Notes: generated by a model not told the origin, from the letters alone. A DNA stretch of 64,000 nt from Lachnospiraceae bacterium UBA3804 (GCA_002368665.1 DFEK01000008.1:350994-414993), one strand, 5' to 3'. Counted from the stretch's first letter, positions 16,431 to 25,532 are shown. Program-made: numbers and translations.

Positions 16431-17873
16431 ATGTCGTCAACAGCAGAATCGGTTTTATCGCATTTTCGCTCGCTTTGTGCCATTCCGCACGGAACCTATC
16501 ATATCGACGCTATCAGCGACTATTTGAAGGATTTTGCCTTACAGCGCGGTTTATCGGTCAGACAGGATGAGTTGAAAAATGTCATTATCCATAAAGATGC
16601 CACGCCCGGATATGAAAACGAACCGGCAGTGATTCTACAAGGTCATATGGATATGGTGGCCGTCTGCGACGATCCTTCCAAAAAGAATATGTTAACGGAT
16701 GGTCTTGATCTGACGGAGAGCGATGGATATTTGTATGCAAAGGGAACTTCCCTGGGCGGAGATGACGGAATCGCGCTTGCGTATGCGATGGCAATTTTAG
16801 AGGATGATTCCATTCCTCACCCGGATCTGACCGCGGTGTTTACCGTAAACGAAGAAGTCGGAATGGATGGTGCGTTGGGAATTGATTTATCCGATACATC
16901 CGCGAAAAGACTTCTGAACATCGATTCCGAGGAAGAAGGTGTCATTACGGTTTCCTGTGCGGGCGGAGTGCGCTTGCATGCGGTGTTAAAAGGAGAGACT
17001 AAGAAGATTACAGCACCCTGTGTATTCCTTTCCCTGAACGGACTTCTGGGTGGACACTCCGGTACGGAAATCCATAAAATGCGTGCCAACGGTGCACACT
17101 TAATCGCAGAGATTCTGGCAGAACTTGCCGATGAATATGAGATTCGTTTGATCAGTATGTCTGCGGGAGAGAAGGATAATGCAATTCCTGCTTCGGCCAG
17201 TGCGGAATTTCTGGTTCCCGATCTTGGCGACCCGGATGAGTTTATGCATATCGTGGAAGAGATTGAGGATGAATACCGAAAGGACTACGAAGGGATTGAA
17301 ACGGATATCTCGCTTTTTGCGGGAATACAGCTTCCGCAGGAATGCATATGCTTTAGCGAAGAGGATACCGAACGGTTCCTGGATTATATTAACGAAGTGC
17401 CGGACGGCGTGATAGAAATGTTCGAAGATATCGACATGGTTAAGACCAGCCTGAATCTTGGAATTTTAAAATGTACGCCGGAAGGATTGACGGCAGATTA
17501 CGCACTTCGAAGCAATGTTTCTTCCGGTAAGGAAGAGATTACGAAAGAGGTAATCGCAATTACCGAAGAGTATAAAGGCGAATGGGAAACCTTCGGTGAT
17601 TATCCCGCATGGGAGTACCTTGAGAATTCTCCTTTCCGCGAGAAAGCTGTTTCGGTATACGAAGAGCTCTACGGGGAGAAACCTGTTGTTACGGGGGTTC
17701 ACGCGGGACTGGAATGCGGTATTCTGGCCGAGAAGATCAAAGGACTTGATGCGATCAGCATCGGACCGAATATTTTAAATATTCATACAACAAGAGAAAA
17801 ACTGGATCTTGCCAGTGTCGAACGGACCTGGAAATTTATATTAAACCTCCTTGCAAGAAAAGATCGTGATTGA
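16431..17873 (+). CDS. pepD: Aminoacyl-histidine dipeptidase (M20 family)
   Basis: A 480-residue cytoplasmic zinc dipeptidase of the PepD/M20C type, which cleaves Xaa-His and other dipeptides. Metal ligands appear in order: LQGHMDMV (His near residue 78), the bridging aspartate in GTSLGGDDGIALAYA, EEVGMDGALG (catalytic Glu near 148), LLNIDSEEEG and a C-terminal histidine in NIHTTREKLDL. The lid domain lies between about 180 and 370. The ATG at 16431 follows GGGAAGGAG by 6 bases and replaces an earlier ATG at 16398 without a ribosome site. The following genes are membrane transporters, so a peptide or amino-acid supply role is likely. Confidence 0.92.
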   Translation: MSSTAESVLSHFRSLCAIPHGTYHIDAISDYLKDFALQRGLSVRQDELKNVIIHKDATPGYENEPAVILQGHMDMVAVCDDPSKKNMLTDGLDLTESDGYLYAKGTSLGGDDGIALAYAMAILEDDSIPHPDLTAVFTVNEEVGMDGALGIDLSDTSAKRLLNIDSEEEGVITVSCAGGVRLHAVLKGETKKITAPCVFLSLNGLLGGHSGTEIHKMRANGAHLIAEILAELADEYEIRLISMSAGEKDNAIPASASAEFLVPDLGDPDEFMHIVEEIEDEYRKDYEGIETDISLFAGIQLPQECICFSEEDTERFLDYINEVPDGVIEMFEDIDMVKTSLNLGILKCTPEGLTADYALRSNVSSGKEEITKEVIAITEEYKGEWETFGDYPAWEYLENSPFREKAVSVYEELYGEKPVVTGVHAGLECGILAEKIKGLDAISIGPNILNIHTTREKLDLASVERTWKFILNLLARKDRD

Positions 17874-17882
17874 GAGTGTTAT

Positions 17883-19490
17883 ATGATTAAAGAGATGTGT
17901 GAAATGCAGGTAAGCAGAAACGGAATCGATTCGATTTCCGAGAAGATTACCGAGTGGGGAAACAAGTACAAAGTAAATAAAAAGGATTTGATCCGCATCC
18001 GCTTTTCCGTGGAAGAAGCGCTTCTTTCTTTGTGTGAGAAGTTTGGTGATGAAAAGACCGCTACTGTCAAATTGGAAGCGCGTCTGGAAACATATTCCAT
18101 TCTTGTTGAGTATCAGGGGGATGAGTATAATCCGCTTGCGGACGACGAGCAGCAGACAGATGACTGGACCAACCACTTGCTTGCAAACATGGGACAGAAG
18201 GCTGTATATCTGCGCAAGGGCAATAATAATATCCTTCGTTTCACGATTCCGAAGAGACGTTACAAGAGTGAGATTTTCATGATACTGGGATTGCTTCTGG
18301 CGATTCTTTTCGGTATTCTCGGACAGTACATTCCGGAAGCGGTTCGTGAAAACATCAGTATTTACGGGTTGGATTTCGTATCCAATATTTTCCTTCGTCT
18401 GTTGAGCCTGTTCAGCGGACTGCTGATTTTCTTTGCACTGATTAACGGAATCTGCGGAACGGGAAGTGTGGCTGACTTTTCCAAAGTCGGTAAAACAATT
18501 ATGATCCGCTATATCGGTTTTTCGTTTGTCGCGGGTATTATTCTTACGTTTTTGGAACAGTTTTTCTTCCATCTTGAATGGGGCGGTAAAGTAGACGGAG
18601 CAAATGTTCCGGAGCAGATTGAATCGATTCTTCTGGATATTTTTCCGACCAATCCGGTCTCTCCGTTCCAGGACGGAAATATGCTACAGATTATTTTCCT
18701 TTCGGTTTTCCTCGGAGGCGTATTACTGATTCTGGGCGACCGGGTGCGCAGTTTTAAAGGCTTCTTTACGCAGGGAAATGACCTGATCACCAAATCGGTG
18801 GATTATGTTTGCTACATGCTTCCGGTATTTGTATTTACTTCCCTTTTGTCAGTCTTTTGGGAAATGGGATTTGAAGCGCTGGCTTCCTTCTGGAAACCGA
18901 TCGTGGTTGCTTTTTTACTTGCACTCATAAGTCCCTTATTCAAACTTTGCCAGATCGGCATTGTTTATCATGTTTCTCCGTTTTTAATCATCCGAAGACT
19001 GAGCAAAAGTGTCTTTGTTGCAATGACAACGGCATCGGGAATTGCTTCGTATTCCTCCATTAAGGAGGATTTAACGAAGGGACTTGGAATTGACGAGAAA
19101 TTCGTAGGCTTTTCATATCCTATCGGAATGAATATGTATGGATCCAACTATATGCTGGTGTATCTGACCGTAGTTTTATTCTTAACGGAAACCTACGGAA
19201 CACAGGTATCCGTAATATGGCTTGCCATGGCCGGATTTTTAAGTGTTGTATTTGCCATGGCGACACCGAATGTATCGGGTGCTACCTTAATCTGCATCGG
19301 TATCATTATGGCCAATTTGGGTATTCCGAACAGCGGACTGGCACTGGCCGGAACGCTTTCGATCCTTCTCGACTTTTTGATTACCTGGATGAGGCATTTT
19401 ACGCAGGAATTGGAGGTCTATATCCAGGCACGAAAATTCGGCAAAGTGGATTTAACTGTCTTACAAAAGAAAACCAAACAGACAAATTAA
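17883..19490 (+). CDS. Dicarboxylate/amino-acid:cation symporter with N-terminal GHKL-like domain
   Basis: A 535-residue protein with two unlike parts. Residues about 1-125 are soluble and look like a degenerate GHKL/RsbW-type ATP-binding domain: an EEALLSLCEKFGDE helix resembling the N-box region but with no clear Asn, then LETYSILVEYQGDEYNPL and GNNNILRFTIPKR. Residues about 130-520 are hydrophobic with eight or more membrane helices and match the SDF (DAACS) symporter family, including a Ser/Thr-rich hairpin (TTASGIASYSSIKED) and NMYGSNYML. The likely job is Na+- or H+-driven uptake of Asp, Glu or similar. The start is uncertain (weak GAGAG site; ATG 17895 is an alternative). NhaC follows within 25 bases. 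Confidence 0.8.
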   Translation: MIKEMCEMQVSRNGIDSISEKITEWGNKYKVNKKDLIRIRFSVEEALLSLCEKFGDEKTATVKLEARLETYSILVEYQGDEYNPLADDEQQTDDWTNHLLANMGQKAVYLRKGNNNILRFTIPKRRYKSEIFMILGLLLAILFGILGQYIPEAVRENISIYGLDFVSNIFLRLLSLFSGLLIFFALINGICGTGSVADFSKVGKTIMIRYIGFSFVAGIILTFLEQFFFHLEWGGKVDGANVPEQIESILLDIFPTNPVSPFQDGNMLQIIFLSVFLGGVLLILGDRVRSFKGFFTQGNDLITKSVDYVCYMLPVFVFTSLLSVFWEMGFEALASFWKPIVVAFLLALISPLFKLCQIGIVYHVSPFLIIRRLSKSVFVAMTTASGIASYSSIKEDLTKGLGIDEKFVGFSYPIGMNMYGSNYMLVYLTVVLFLTETYGTQVSVIWLAMAGFLSVVFAMATPNVSGATLICIGIIMANLGIPNSGLALAGTLSILLDFLITWMRHFTQELEVYIQARKFGKVDLTVLQKKTKQTN

Positions 19491-19514
19491 ACATATATTG
19501 GGAGGAAAGAATCT

Positions 19515-21095
19515 ATGGAAATGTTTTTTGGTACACCGTGGGCTTTGGTCCCACCACTGGTGGCCATCGTTTTGGCGCTCATTACCAAGGAAGCGTATTC
19601 TTCGCTCTTTGCCGGCGTTTTAATCGGTGCCATGTTTGTTGTCGGCTTTCCGACAAGTCCTTCGGGAATCAGACCGTTCATTGCAAAGACGATGGATACC
19701 ATCGTCAGTGACGGCCTGATTTCGGCAATTTCGGATACGGCCGGAATCTTTTTGTTCCTGGTTTTACTTGGCATTATTGTGGCATTAATCAATAAGTCAG
19801 GCGGTTCCGCAGCGTTCGGACGCTGGGCGGAGAAAAACATCAAAACCAAGGTCGGTGCGTCTATGGCAACCTTTATTCTCGGTGTTTTGATCTTTGTGGA
19901 TGACTATTTCAACTGCCTGACGGTAGGTTCCGTTATGCGCCCGATTACGGACAGACACAAAATTTCCAGAGCCAAATTATCCTATTTGATCGACGCAACG
20001 GCAGCTCCGGTTTGTATGATCGCCCCGATTTCTTCCTGGGCGGCTGCAGTAAGCTCCGTAGCGGAAACTTCGGATACGGGAATGTCGGGAATTCAGTTAT
20101 TTATCAAGGCGATTCCGTTTAATTTCTATTCGCTTTTAACCTTCGTTTTCATTATCGTACTGACACTTTTAAAGTTCGATTACGGCGCAATGGCAAAGCA
20201 TGAGCGGATTGCCGAACTGACCGGCGCGCTTGGCGGTTTGGAAGAAAACGGAGAAGAAGAGGAAATGAATCCCAAGGGTCTGGTGATTGACTTAATTCTT
20301 CCGGTCATTGTTTTAATTGCTTCCTGTGTGCTTGGTATGATTTATATTGGCGGTTACTTTGATATTGAATCAGAGTGTTTCGGTGACTTTGTCCAGGCGT
20401 TTGCCAATACGGATTCCACGGTCGGACTTCCCTGGGGAGCATTGATTGCACTTGTATTTACCATGATTTACATGATTGCAAGACGTGTAATGTCCTTTAA
20501 GGAAGCAATGGCATGTATTCCGAAGGGATTCCTCGCCATGGTTCCTCCGATTCTGATTCTGACTCTTGCCGTTTCCTTAAAGACGATGACCGCAAACCTC
20601 GGTGCTGCGGAATTCGTACGTGATATGATGGCGAATACGGCGGATGCGTTTAACTTATTCCTGCCGGCAATTATTTTCCTGGTTGCCTGCTTCCTTGCTT
20701 TTGCAACCGGTACGTCATGGGGAACCTTCGGTATCTTAATTCCGATTGTTACCGCGATTTTCCCCGCAGAAAGCAATCTTTACATTATCGGTATCTCTGC
20801 CTGCCTTGCAGGTGCGGTTTGCGGAGACCACTGTTCACCGATTTCCGATACGACGATTATGGCCAGTGCCGGAGCACAGGTTGAACATGTCAAACATGTT
20901 TCCACGCAGCTTCCTTATGCGCTTACCGTAGCCGGAATCAGTTTTGTGACCTATCTTGCCGCCGGACCGGTGCAGGATATGGTCGGAAACTTTGCGTTAA
21001 GTGCGGTTTTAAGCCTTGCATTCGGCGTTTTGCTTACCGTTCTTTGCCTGATTCTGATTCGCGCCATTGTAAAGAAAAAAAGTGCCGAACAATAA
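19515..21095 (+). CDS. Na+/H+ antiporter, NhaC family
   Basis: A 526-residue membrane protein with about 12 helices of the NhaC type. Family features seen include FVDDYFNCLTVGSVMRPITD near residue 130, ATAAPVCMIAPISSWAAAV near 166, and FATGTSWGTFGILIPI and AGAVCGDHCSPISDTTIMAS in the second half. Members exchange Na+ for H+ or carry malate/lactate or amino acids; the ion partner is not deducible. GGGAGG lies 9 bases before the ATG. It probably shares a transcript with the symporter before it, so one gene may set the sodium gradient the other uses. Confidence 0.88.
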   Translation: MEMFFGTPWALVPPLVAIVLALITKEAYSSLFAGVLIGAMFVVGFPTSPSGIRPFIAKTMDTIVSDGLISAISDTAGIFLFLVLLGIIVALINKSGGSAAFGRWAEKNIKTKVGASMATFILGVLIFVDDYFNCLTVGSVMRPITDRHKISRAKLSYLIDATAAPVCMIAPISSWAAAVSSVAETSDTGMSGIQLFIKAIPFNFYSLLTFVFIIVLTLLKFDYGAMAKHERIAELTGALGGLEENGEEEEMNPKGLVIDLILPVIVLIASCVLGMIYIGGYFDIESECFGDFVQAFANTDSTVGLPWGALIALVFTMIYMIARRVMSFKEAMACIPKGFLAMVPPILILTLAVSLKTMTANLGAAEFVRDMMANTADAFNLFLPAIIFLVACFLAFATGTSWGTFGILIPIVTAIFPAESNLYIIGISACLAGAVCGDHCSPISDTTIMASAGAQVEHVKHVSTQLPYALTVAGISFVTYLAAGPVQDMVGNFALSAVLSLAFGVLLTVLCLILIRAIVKKKSAEQ

Positions 21096-21123
21096 TCGAC
21101 TCAACAACGGAAGATAAGACAGA

Positions 21124-21158
21124 AAAAAGGTTGTGAAGAATTTCTTCACAACCTTTTT
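21124..21158. terminator. Bidirectional terminator between nhaC-type gene and purC
   Basis: AAAAAGGTTGTGAAG, loop AATTT, CTTCACAACCTTTTT: a 15-bp perfect stem with A-run and T-run on either side, serving two convergent genes. Confidence 0.9.
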
Positions 21159-21179
21159 GAAATCGTATAAATATGTTAT

Positions 21180-22052
21180 TTATGCAAGAGACTTTCCGGT
21201 TAATTTCTCATAAGCTTCAAGGTATTTGGCAATCGTTTTGTCCACGATGTCCTGAGGAAGTGTCCAGTTGTGACCTTCGTTTGCTTTGAGCCAGTCACGT
21301 GCGAACTGCTTGTCGAAGGAAGGCTGGGAATGACCTGCTTCATATCCTTCAAGCGGCCAGAAACGGGAGCTGTCGGGTGTTAACATTTCATCACCGATGA
21401 CAATGTTTCCGTTCTCGTCAAGACCGAACTCAAACTTGGTGTCCGCAATGATGATGCCTTTGGTCAGTGCGTAATCCGCACATTTCTTATAAAGGGCGAT
21501 GGTGCAGTCACGAAGCTTGGATGCATATTCTTCACCTTTGCCCGGATAAATCTTCTCAAGAACTTCTACGGACTGCTCAAAGGAGATGTTCTCATCATGA
21601 TCACCGATCTCAGCCTTGGTGGAAGGAGTGTAAATCGGTTCAGGCAGTTTGTCGGATTCTTTCAATCCTTCGGGAAGTTTAATTCCGCAAACCGTTCCGT
21701 TCTCTTTGTAACTTGCCCAGCCGCTTCCGGTGATGTAACCGCGGACAATGCACTCGATGGGAAGCATCTGAAGCTTCTTTACCATCATGGAATTGCCGTT
21801 GAATCTGTCCTGACGGAAGAATTCGGGCATATCGTTTACGTCTACGGAAATCATGTGGTTGGGAAGAATGTCTTCGGTATAATCAAACCAGAATTTGCTC
21901 ATCTGGGTGAGTACCGTTCCCTTCTTTGTGACAACATTATTTAAAATGACATCAAAACAGCTGATGCGGTCGGTAGCCACCATAATCAGGCTGTCGCCGT
22001 TGTCATAGATTTCTCTTACTTTTCCTTCTTTTACCGGTTTAAACTCGTTCAT
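21180..22052 (-). CDS. purC: SAICAR synthase (phosphoribosylaminoimidazole-succinocarboxamide synthase)
   Basis: A 290-residue SAICAR synthase of purine biosynthesis, joining CAIR and aspartate with ATP. Motifs: KEGKVREIYDNGDSLIMVAT with the GKVR signature at the N terminus, DRISCFDVIL, PIECIVRGYITGSGW near residue 95, a KAEIGDHDENIS segment and IIADTKFEFGLD near 200, then DEMLTPDSSRFWP. At about 290 residues it is the longer PurC form. GGAGG lies 7 bases before the ATG. It stands apart from other pur genes. Confidence 0.96.
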   Translation of the reverse strand: MNEFKPVKEGKVREIYDNGDSLIMVATDRISCFDVILNNVVTKKGTVLTQMSKFWFDYTEDILPNHMISVDVNDMPEFFRQDRFNGNSMMVKKLQMLPIECIVRGYITGSGWASYKENGTVCGIKLPEGLKESDKLPEPIYTPSTKAEIGDHDENISFEQSVEVLEKIYPGKGEEYASKLRDCTIALYKKCADYALTKGIIIADTKFEFGLDENGNIVIGDEMLTPDSSRFWPLEGYEAGHSQPSFDKQFARDWLKANEGHNWTLPQDIVDKTIAKYLEAYEKLTGKSLA

Positions 22053-22080
22053 CGCAAACCTCCATTATTTAAACAATTGA

Positions 22081-22111
22081 AAAAGGGTGTCCGATTTTCG
22101 GAACCACCCTA
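22081..22111 (-). terminator. Minus-strand terminator after the TM1266-type gene
   Basis: On the minus strand AGGGTG, a 2-base bulge, TCCGA, loop AAA, TCGGA, CACCCT, then TTTTT. It lies between the hydrogenase-regulator gene and purC. If purC has a promoter upstream of it, the same hairpin would act as an attenuator. Confidence 0.6.
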
Positions 22112-22153
22112 ATATATTAGCAAAACTGAAAGCCTATTTCAAGAAGAAGAGTA

Positions 22154-22414
22154 TTACTTTTCTTCTTCCATGGAAGGAGAGTAGACTGCTTTGCAGGTTA
22201 CATTTTCGATTTTACCGAGCCTTCCCGCCAATGCGTTCGTTACACTGATCGGACAGTCCACAACGACACTGATGATGTTGATACTTCTTTCACGGTAGGG
22301 AATTCCCATCCTTCCTATGACATATTCGCTGTACTCATGTAAAATGGCATTTACCTTTGCGGCAGCTTCGGGTTGTTTGATGATTATGGCAACGACTGCG
22401 GGACGTGATTCCAT
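22154..22414 (-). CDS. TM1266-type iron-only hydrogenase system regulator
   Basis: An 86-residue protein of the TM1266 family, a ferredoxin-like (ACT/NikR C-terminal-like) fold predicted to regulate [FeFe]-hydrogenase genes. Typical features are AVVAIIIKQPEAAAKVN, a central EYVIGRMGIPYRERSINIIS and the C-terminal TNALAGRLGKIENVTCKAVY. It has no DNA-binding domain of its own. The ATG at 22414 is preferred because GGAGGG (read on the minus strand, 22424-22419) is its ribosome site; the upstream ATG at 22426 overlaps that site. hydG and hydF are 4-6 kb away on the other strand, fitting the usual association. Confidence 0.85.
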   Translation of the reverse strand: MESRPAVVAIIIKQPEAAAKVNAILHEYSEYVIGRMGIPYRERSINIISVVVDCPISVTNALAGRLGKIENVTCKAVYSPSMEEEK

Positions 22415-22551
22415 GATTCCCTCCATATATTATGTAAATTGACGAAAAACGCGTCGTTTTTGTTTTTTTTATTGTATCAATGCGGAAAACGCTTGTCAAA
22501 TTGACCAATTTTTCGGGCATAAAATTCTTTCAAATTGGGCGGTGGCAAAGG

Positions 22552-22579
22552 TTGACTTTTTATTGTCATAGATTATAAT
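22552..22579 (+). promoter_or_regulatory. Promoter of the 66-residue hypothetical gene
   Basis: TTGACT (22552-22557), a 16-base spacer and perfect TATAAT (22574-22579), about 60 bases before the ATG at 22644. Confidence 0.65.
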
Positions 22580-22643
22580 TATTGATAGACAATGAATAAA
22601 TGTGCACGAAATACTAAAATACAGAACATGTGGGGAATGCATT

Positions 22644-22844
22644 ATGGCAGGAGAATTTTACATTGCTCATAATACAAAAACAGACGAATACTTGGCTGAG
22701 AAGCTCTTTCGAGGATTTTACATGACTCCGGATGTTACCAGCGCACTGAAGTGCAAAGATGAGATGGAGTTAAAGAAAAAGATTGAGAAGGCAAATGTGG
22801 ATTACAAATCCATGCTTCAGATAGAAACAATTACGGTATACTAA
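22644..22844 (+). CDS. Small hypothetical protein
   Basis: A 66-residue soluble protein I do not recognise. It starts MAGEFYIAHNTKTDEYLAEK, and the second half is charged and helical (KDEMELKKKIEKANVDYKSM). The ATG at 22644 follows GGGGA by about 7 bases; an in-frame GTG at 22602 has no ribosome site. A good promoter precedes it and a terminator follows, so it is a stand-alone unit, which argues it is a real gene. There is no cysteine cluster, membrane segment or DNA-binding motif to hint at function. Confidence 0.6.
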   Translation: MAGEFYIAHNTKTDEYLAEKLFRGFYMTPDVTSALKCKDEMELKKKIEKANVDYKSMLQIETITVY

Positions 22845-22867
22845 GAATCATCGCGGGAAAGAGTTAA

Positions 22868-22893
22868 CCAGGCCAAGGCCTGGCTTTTCTTTT
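22868..22893 (+). terminator. Terminator of the small hypothetical gene
   Basis: CCAGGCC (22868-22874), AA, GGCCTGG (22877-22883) then CTTTTCTTTT. GC-rich 7-bp stem with a T-rich tail. Confidence 0.8.
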
Positions 22894-22912
22894 GCCCGGA
22901 AACAGACGGATT

Positions 22913-23701
22913 ATGAGCAACAAATCTAGCAAAATGAATAAGAATAAAGATAAGAAGAGCAAAAGAGCTTTCCATCGGGGAAATCTGTTTTTGCTCTTTC
23001 TTAGGTTTGCGTTTGCGTGCTATTTTCTGGGCATTTATCTCACCAATAAAGAAATACTGGATATCGGAGGATTCCCGGAATGGAAGGGAATGTATGTCGC
23101 GGGAGGCATTCTGCTTGCGGTTATTTTGATACGTTTTATTCCGTTTCGGTTTTGGGAGAAAGGCTCAAAGAAGTTTCGCAAAAGCGAATTTATTCCGACA
23201 CCGGAGTACCGAAGCGACCCGCATCTTTCCGCGGAGCACTTAAAGAAACTGCGTTCCGTAAATAAGGGAATGTTCTTTGCACTTGCCTTCTATTTTGGAA
23301 TAACGGCAATCTTCTTTGTACTGTATTTTATAGGATTGATTGGCGCACCGGAAATATTTATGTTAACCATGTTGTACTTCGCGGGCGACCGCTTTTTCAT
23401 CGGAGTATTCTGCCCGTTACGGACCTGGTTTCTTAAGAACAAATGCTGTACGGACTGCAGGATCTTTAACTGGGATATGCTTATGATCGTTTTCCCGCTC
23501 ATTATCATTCCCGGAGTGATCAGCTGGACGCTTTGTGTGGTTGCAATCATCTATACATTTTTATGGGAGATCAGTGCGCATCTGCATCCGGAAAGATTTC
23601 TGGAGGAAACCAACCTTTCCCTTAAGTGTGAAAAATGTCCGAAAACCAATTGCCCGAAGAAGAGAAGACAATTGTTCAAAAACGCTTTTTCCAAAGAATA
23701 A
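22913..23701 (+). CDS. Membrane protein with two cysteine motifs, function unknown
   Basis: A 262-residue integral membrane protein. After a lysine-rich cytoplasmic start there are helices at about residues 24-42, 58-76, 120-145, 148-168 and 195-222. Two conserved-looking cysteine groups stand out: CPLRTWFLKNKCCTDCRIFN in the middle, and a soluble C-terminal tail with CEKCPKTNCPKKR. The spacing CxxCxxxxC could hold zinc or an iron-sulphur cluster. I do not recognise the family. The start is uncertain: ATG 22913 has only a weak GGA upstream, and a later ATG (codon 9) is possible. It stands between the small hypothetical gene and an acyl-CoA synthetase. Confidence 0.7.
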   Translation: MSNKSSKMNKNKDKKSKRAFHRGNLFLLFLRFAFACYFLGIYLTNKEILDIGGFPEWKGMYVAGGILLAVILIRFIPFRFWEKGSKKFRKSEFIPTPEYRSDPHLSAEHLKKLRSVNKGMFFALAFYFGITAIFFVLYFIGLIGAPEIFMLTMLYFAGDRFFIGVFCPLRTWFLKNKCCTDCRIFNWDMLMIVFPLIIIPGVISWTLCVVAIIYTFLWEISAHLHPERFLEETNLSLKCEKCPKTNCPKKRRQLFKNAFSKE

Positions 23702-23713
23702 AGGGGTTTACTT

Positions 23714-23742
23714 TTGCACTTTAAAGTGGCATACTATATAAG
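23714..23742 (+). promoter_or_regulatory. Promoter with palindromic spacer before the acyl-CoA synthetase
   Basis: TTGCAC (23714-23719), a 17-base spacer and TATAAG (23737-23742). A perfect 12-bp palindrome, CACTTTAAAGTG (23717-23728), overlaps the -35 box and the spacer and could be an operator. Confidence 0.5.
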
Positions 23743-23815
23743 TGTGTTTAAATGATCAATGCATACTTCGATGATAGGACGGAAGATGCATTTTAATAGA
23801 TAAGGAGAAGGAAAA

Positions 23816-25462
23816 ATGCCCATTACAGAGATTCTGGACAGAAACTGTAAATTATACGGAAATGATATCTGTCTTGTGGAGATCAATCCGGAAATCCAGG
23901 AAACCAGAAGAGTGACCTGGAAGGAATATGAATTGATCGAGCCGAATCCGACCACGCATTACAGAAGAGAGATTACCTGGAATGTGTTCGAAGAAAAAGC
24001 CAATCGTTTCGCCAACATGCTGATTTCCAGAGGAATTAAGAAAGGTGATAAGGTTGCCATTCTTTTGATGAACTGCTTGGAGTGGCTTCCAATTTATTTC
24101 GGTATTTTAAAGACCGGCGCATTGGCCGTTCCTTTGAACTTCCGTTATGCATCCGATGAAATCGAATATTGTTTAAATCTTGCGGATGTTGATATTCTGG
24201 TATTCGGACCGGAATTCATCGGCCGTGTGGAAGAGATTGCGGAGAAAATTTCCAGAAACCGTCTTCTTTTCTTTGTCGGTGAGAACTGCCCGTCCTTTGC
24301 GGAGTCCTATTCGGAGCTTACCGCAAATGCATCCAGCCAGTCTCCGCAGATTCATCTTACGGATGATGATGAAGCAGCAATTTACTTTTCTTCCGGAACC
24401 ACAGGTTTCCCGAAGGCAATTCTGCATAAACACAGAAGTCTGGTACATTCCTGCAAAGTAGAGCAGAACCATCACGGACAGACCAAGGATGATATTTTCC
24501 TCTGCATTCCGCCCCTTTACCATACGGGTGCAAAGATGCACTGGTTCGGATCCTTACTCGCAGGCGGTAAAGCCGTTCTCTTAAAAGGAACAAAGCCGAA
24601 GGTAATCCTGGATGCGATTTCCAAGGAAAAATGTACGATTGTATGGCTTCTGGTTCCCTGGGCACAGGATATCCTGGATGCCATTGACAGCGGAGAAGTT
24701 AATTTGGATGATTACGAACTGGATCAGTGGAGACTGATGCACATCGGTGCACAGCCCGTACCGCCCAGTTTGATCGCAAGATGGAAGAAAGTCTTCCCGA
24801 ACCACGAATACGATACCAATTATGGCCTTTCCGAGTCCATCGGACCGGGCTGTGTACATCTTGGCGTGGAGAATATCCACAAGGTAGGCGCAATCGGTAA
24901 GGCAGGATTCGGCTGGCAGACTAGGATCGTGGACGAGAACAGAAACGATGTGCCGAAGGGCGAGGTCGGAGAACTTGCAGTGAAAGGCCCCGGCGTTATG
25001 GAATGCTATTATCATGATGAAGCAGCCACAAAGGAAGTTCTGGAAGACGGATGGCTCTTTACGGGAGATATGGCACAGGAAGACGAGGACGGCTTCATCT
25101 ACCTGGTAGACCGTAAGAAAGATGTGGTTATCTCCGGTGGTGAGAACATTTATCCCGTTCAGATCGAAGATTTCCTGCGGAGCAATATCGCGATCAAGGA
25201 CGTTGCGGTAATCGGTATCCCCGACAAGCGTCTGGGAGAGGTTACGGCTGCGATTATTGAGGTGAAAGACGGCTACAGCTTAACGGAGGACGAAGTAAAT
25301 GAGTTCTGCCACCAGCTTCCCCGTTACAAGAGACCTCATAAGATCATCTTTGCGGACATTCCGAGAAACCCGACGGGCAAGATCGAGAAGCCGAAGCTTC
25401 GTAAAATGTACTGCGGAGAGAGCCTGGTAGCTGCTCAGAATGAGGTAAAACTCTCCAAATAA
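23816..25462 (+). CDS. Acyl-CoA synthetase (class I adenylate-forming)
   Basis: A 548-residue ANL-superfamily enzyme. Motifs: the P-loop IYFSSGTTGFPKAILHKH near residue 190, a YGLSESIGPG A5-type motif near 340, GWLFTGDMAQEDEDGF near 418 and VDRKKDVVISGGENIYPVQI near 437, then the C-terminal RNPTGKIEKPKLR with its catalytic lysine. It resembles long- or medium-chain fatty-acid or aromatic acid CoA ligases; the actual acid is unknown. AAGGAGAAGG precedes the ATG, and a promoter of its own and a terminator bracket it, so it is monocistronic. Confidence 0.9.
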   Translation: MPITEILDRNCKLYGNDICLVEINPEIQETRRVTWKEYELIEPNPTTHYRREITWNVFEEKANRFANMLISRGIKKGDKVAILLMNCLEWLPIYFGILKTGALAVPLNFRYASDEIEYCLNLADVDILVFGPEFIGRVEEIAEKISRNRLLFFVGENCPSFAESYSELTANASSQSPQIHLTDDDEAAIYFSSGTTGFPKAILHKHRSLVHSCKVEQNHHGQTKDDIFLCIPPLYHTGAKMHWFGSLLAGGKAVLLKGTKPKVILDAISKEKCTIVWLLVPWAQDILDAIDSGEVNLDDYELDQWRLMHIGAQPVPPSLIARWKKVFPNHEYDTNYGLSESIGPGCVHLGVENIHKVGAIGKAGFGWQTRIVDENRNDVPKGEVGELAVKGPGVMECYYHDEAATKEVLEDGWLFTGDMAQEDEDGFIYLVDRKKDVVISGGENIYPVQIEDFLRSNIAIKDVAVIGIPDKRLGEVTAAIIEVKDGYSLTEDEVNEFCHQLPRYKRPHKIIFADIPRNPTGKIEKPKLRKMYCGESLVAAQNEVKLSK

Positions 25463-25532
25463 GCAAGATCCGACAAACAAGATATAGTTTGGTTTACATA
25501 ATACGAAGAATATTAAATCATAACAGATATGG

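Noticed and set aside
22081..22142. purC promoter with TTGAAA and TAATAT on the minus strand
   Set aside because: The -10 match is poor and a terminator hairpin follows immediately; evidence is too thin to list as a promoter.
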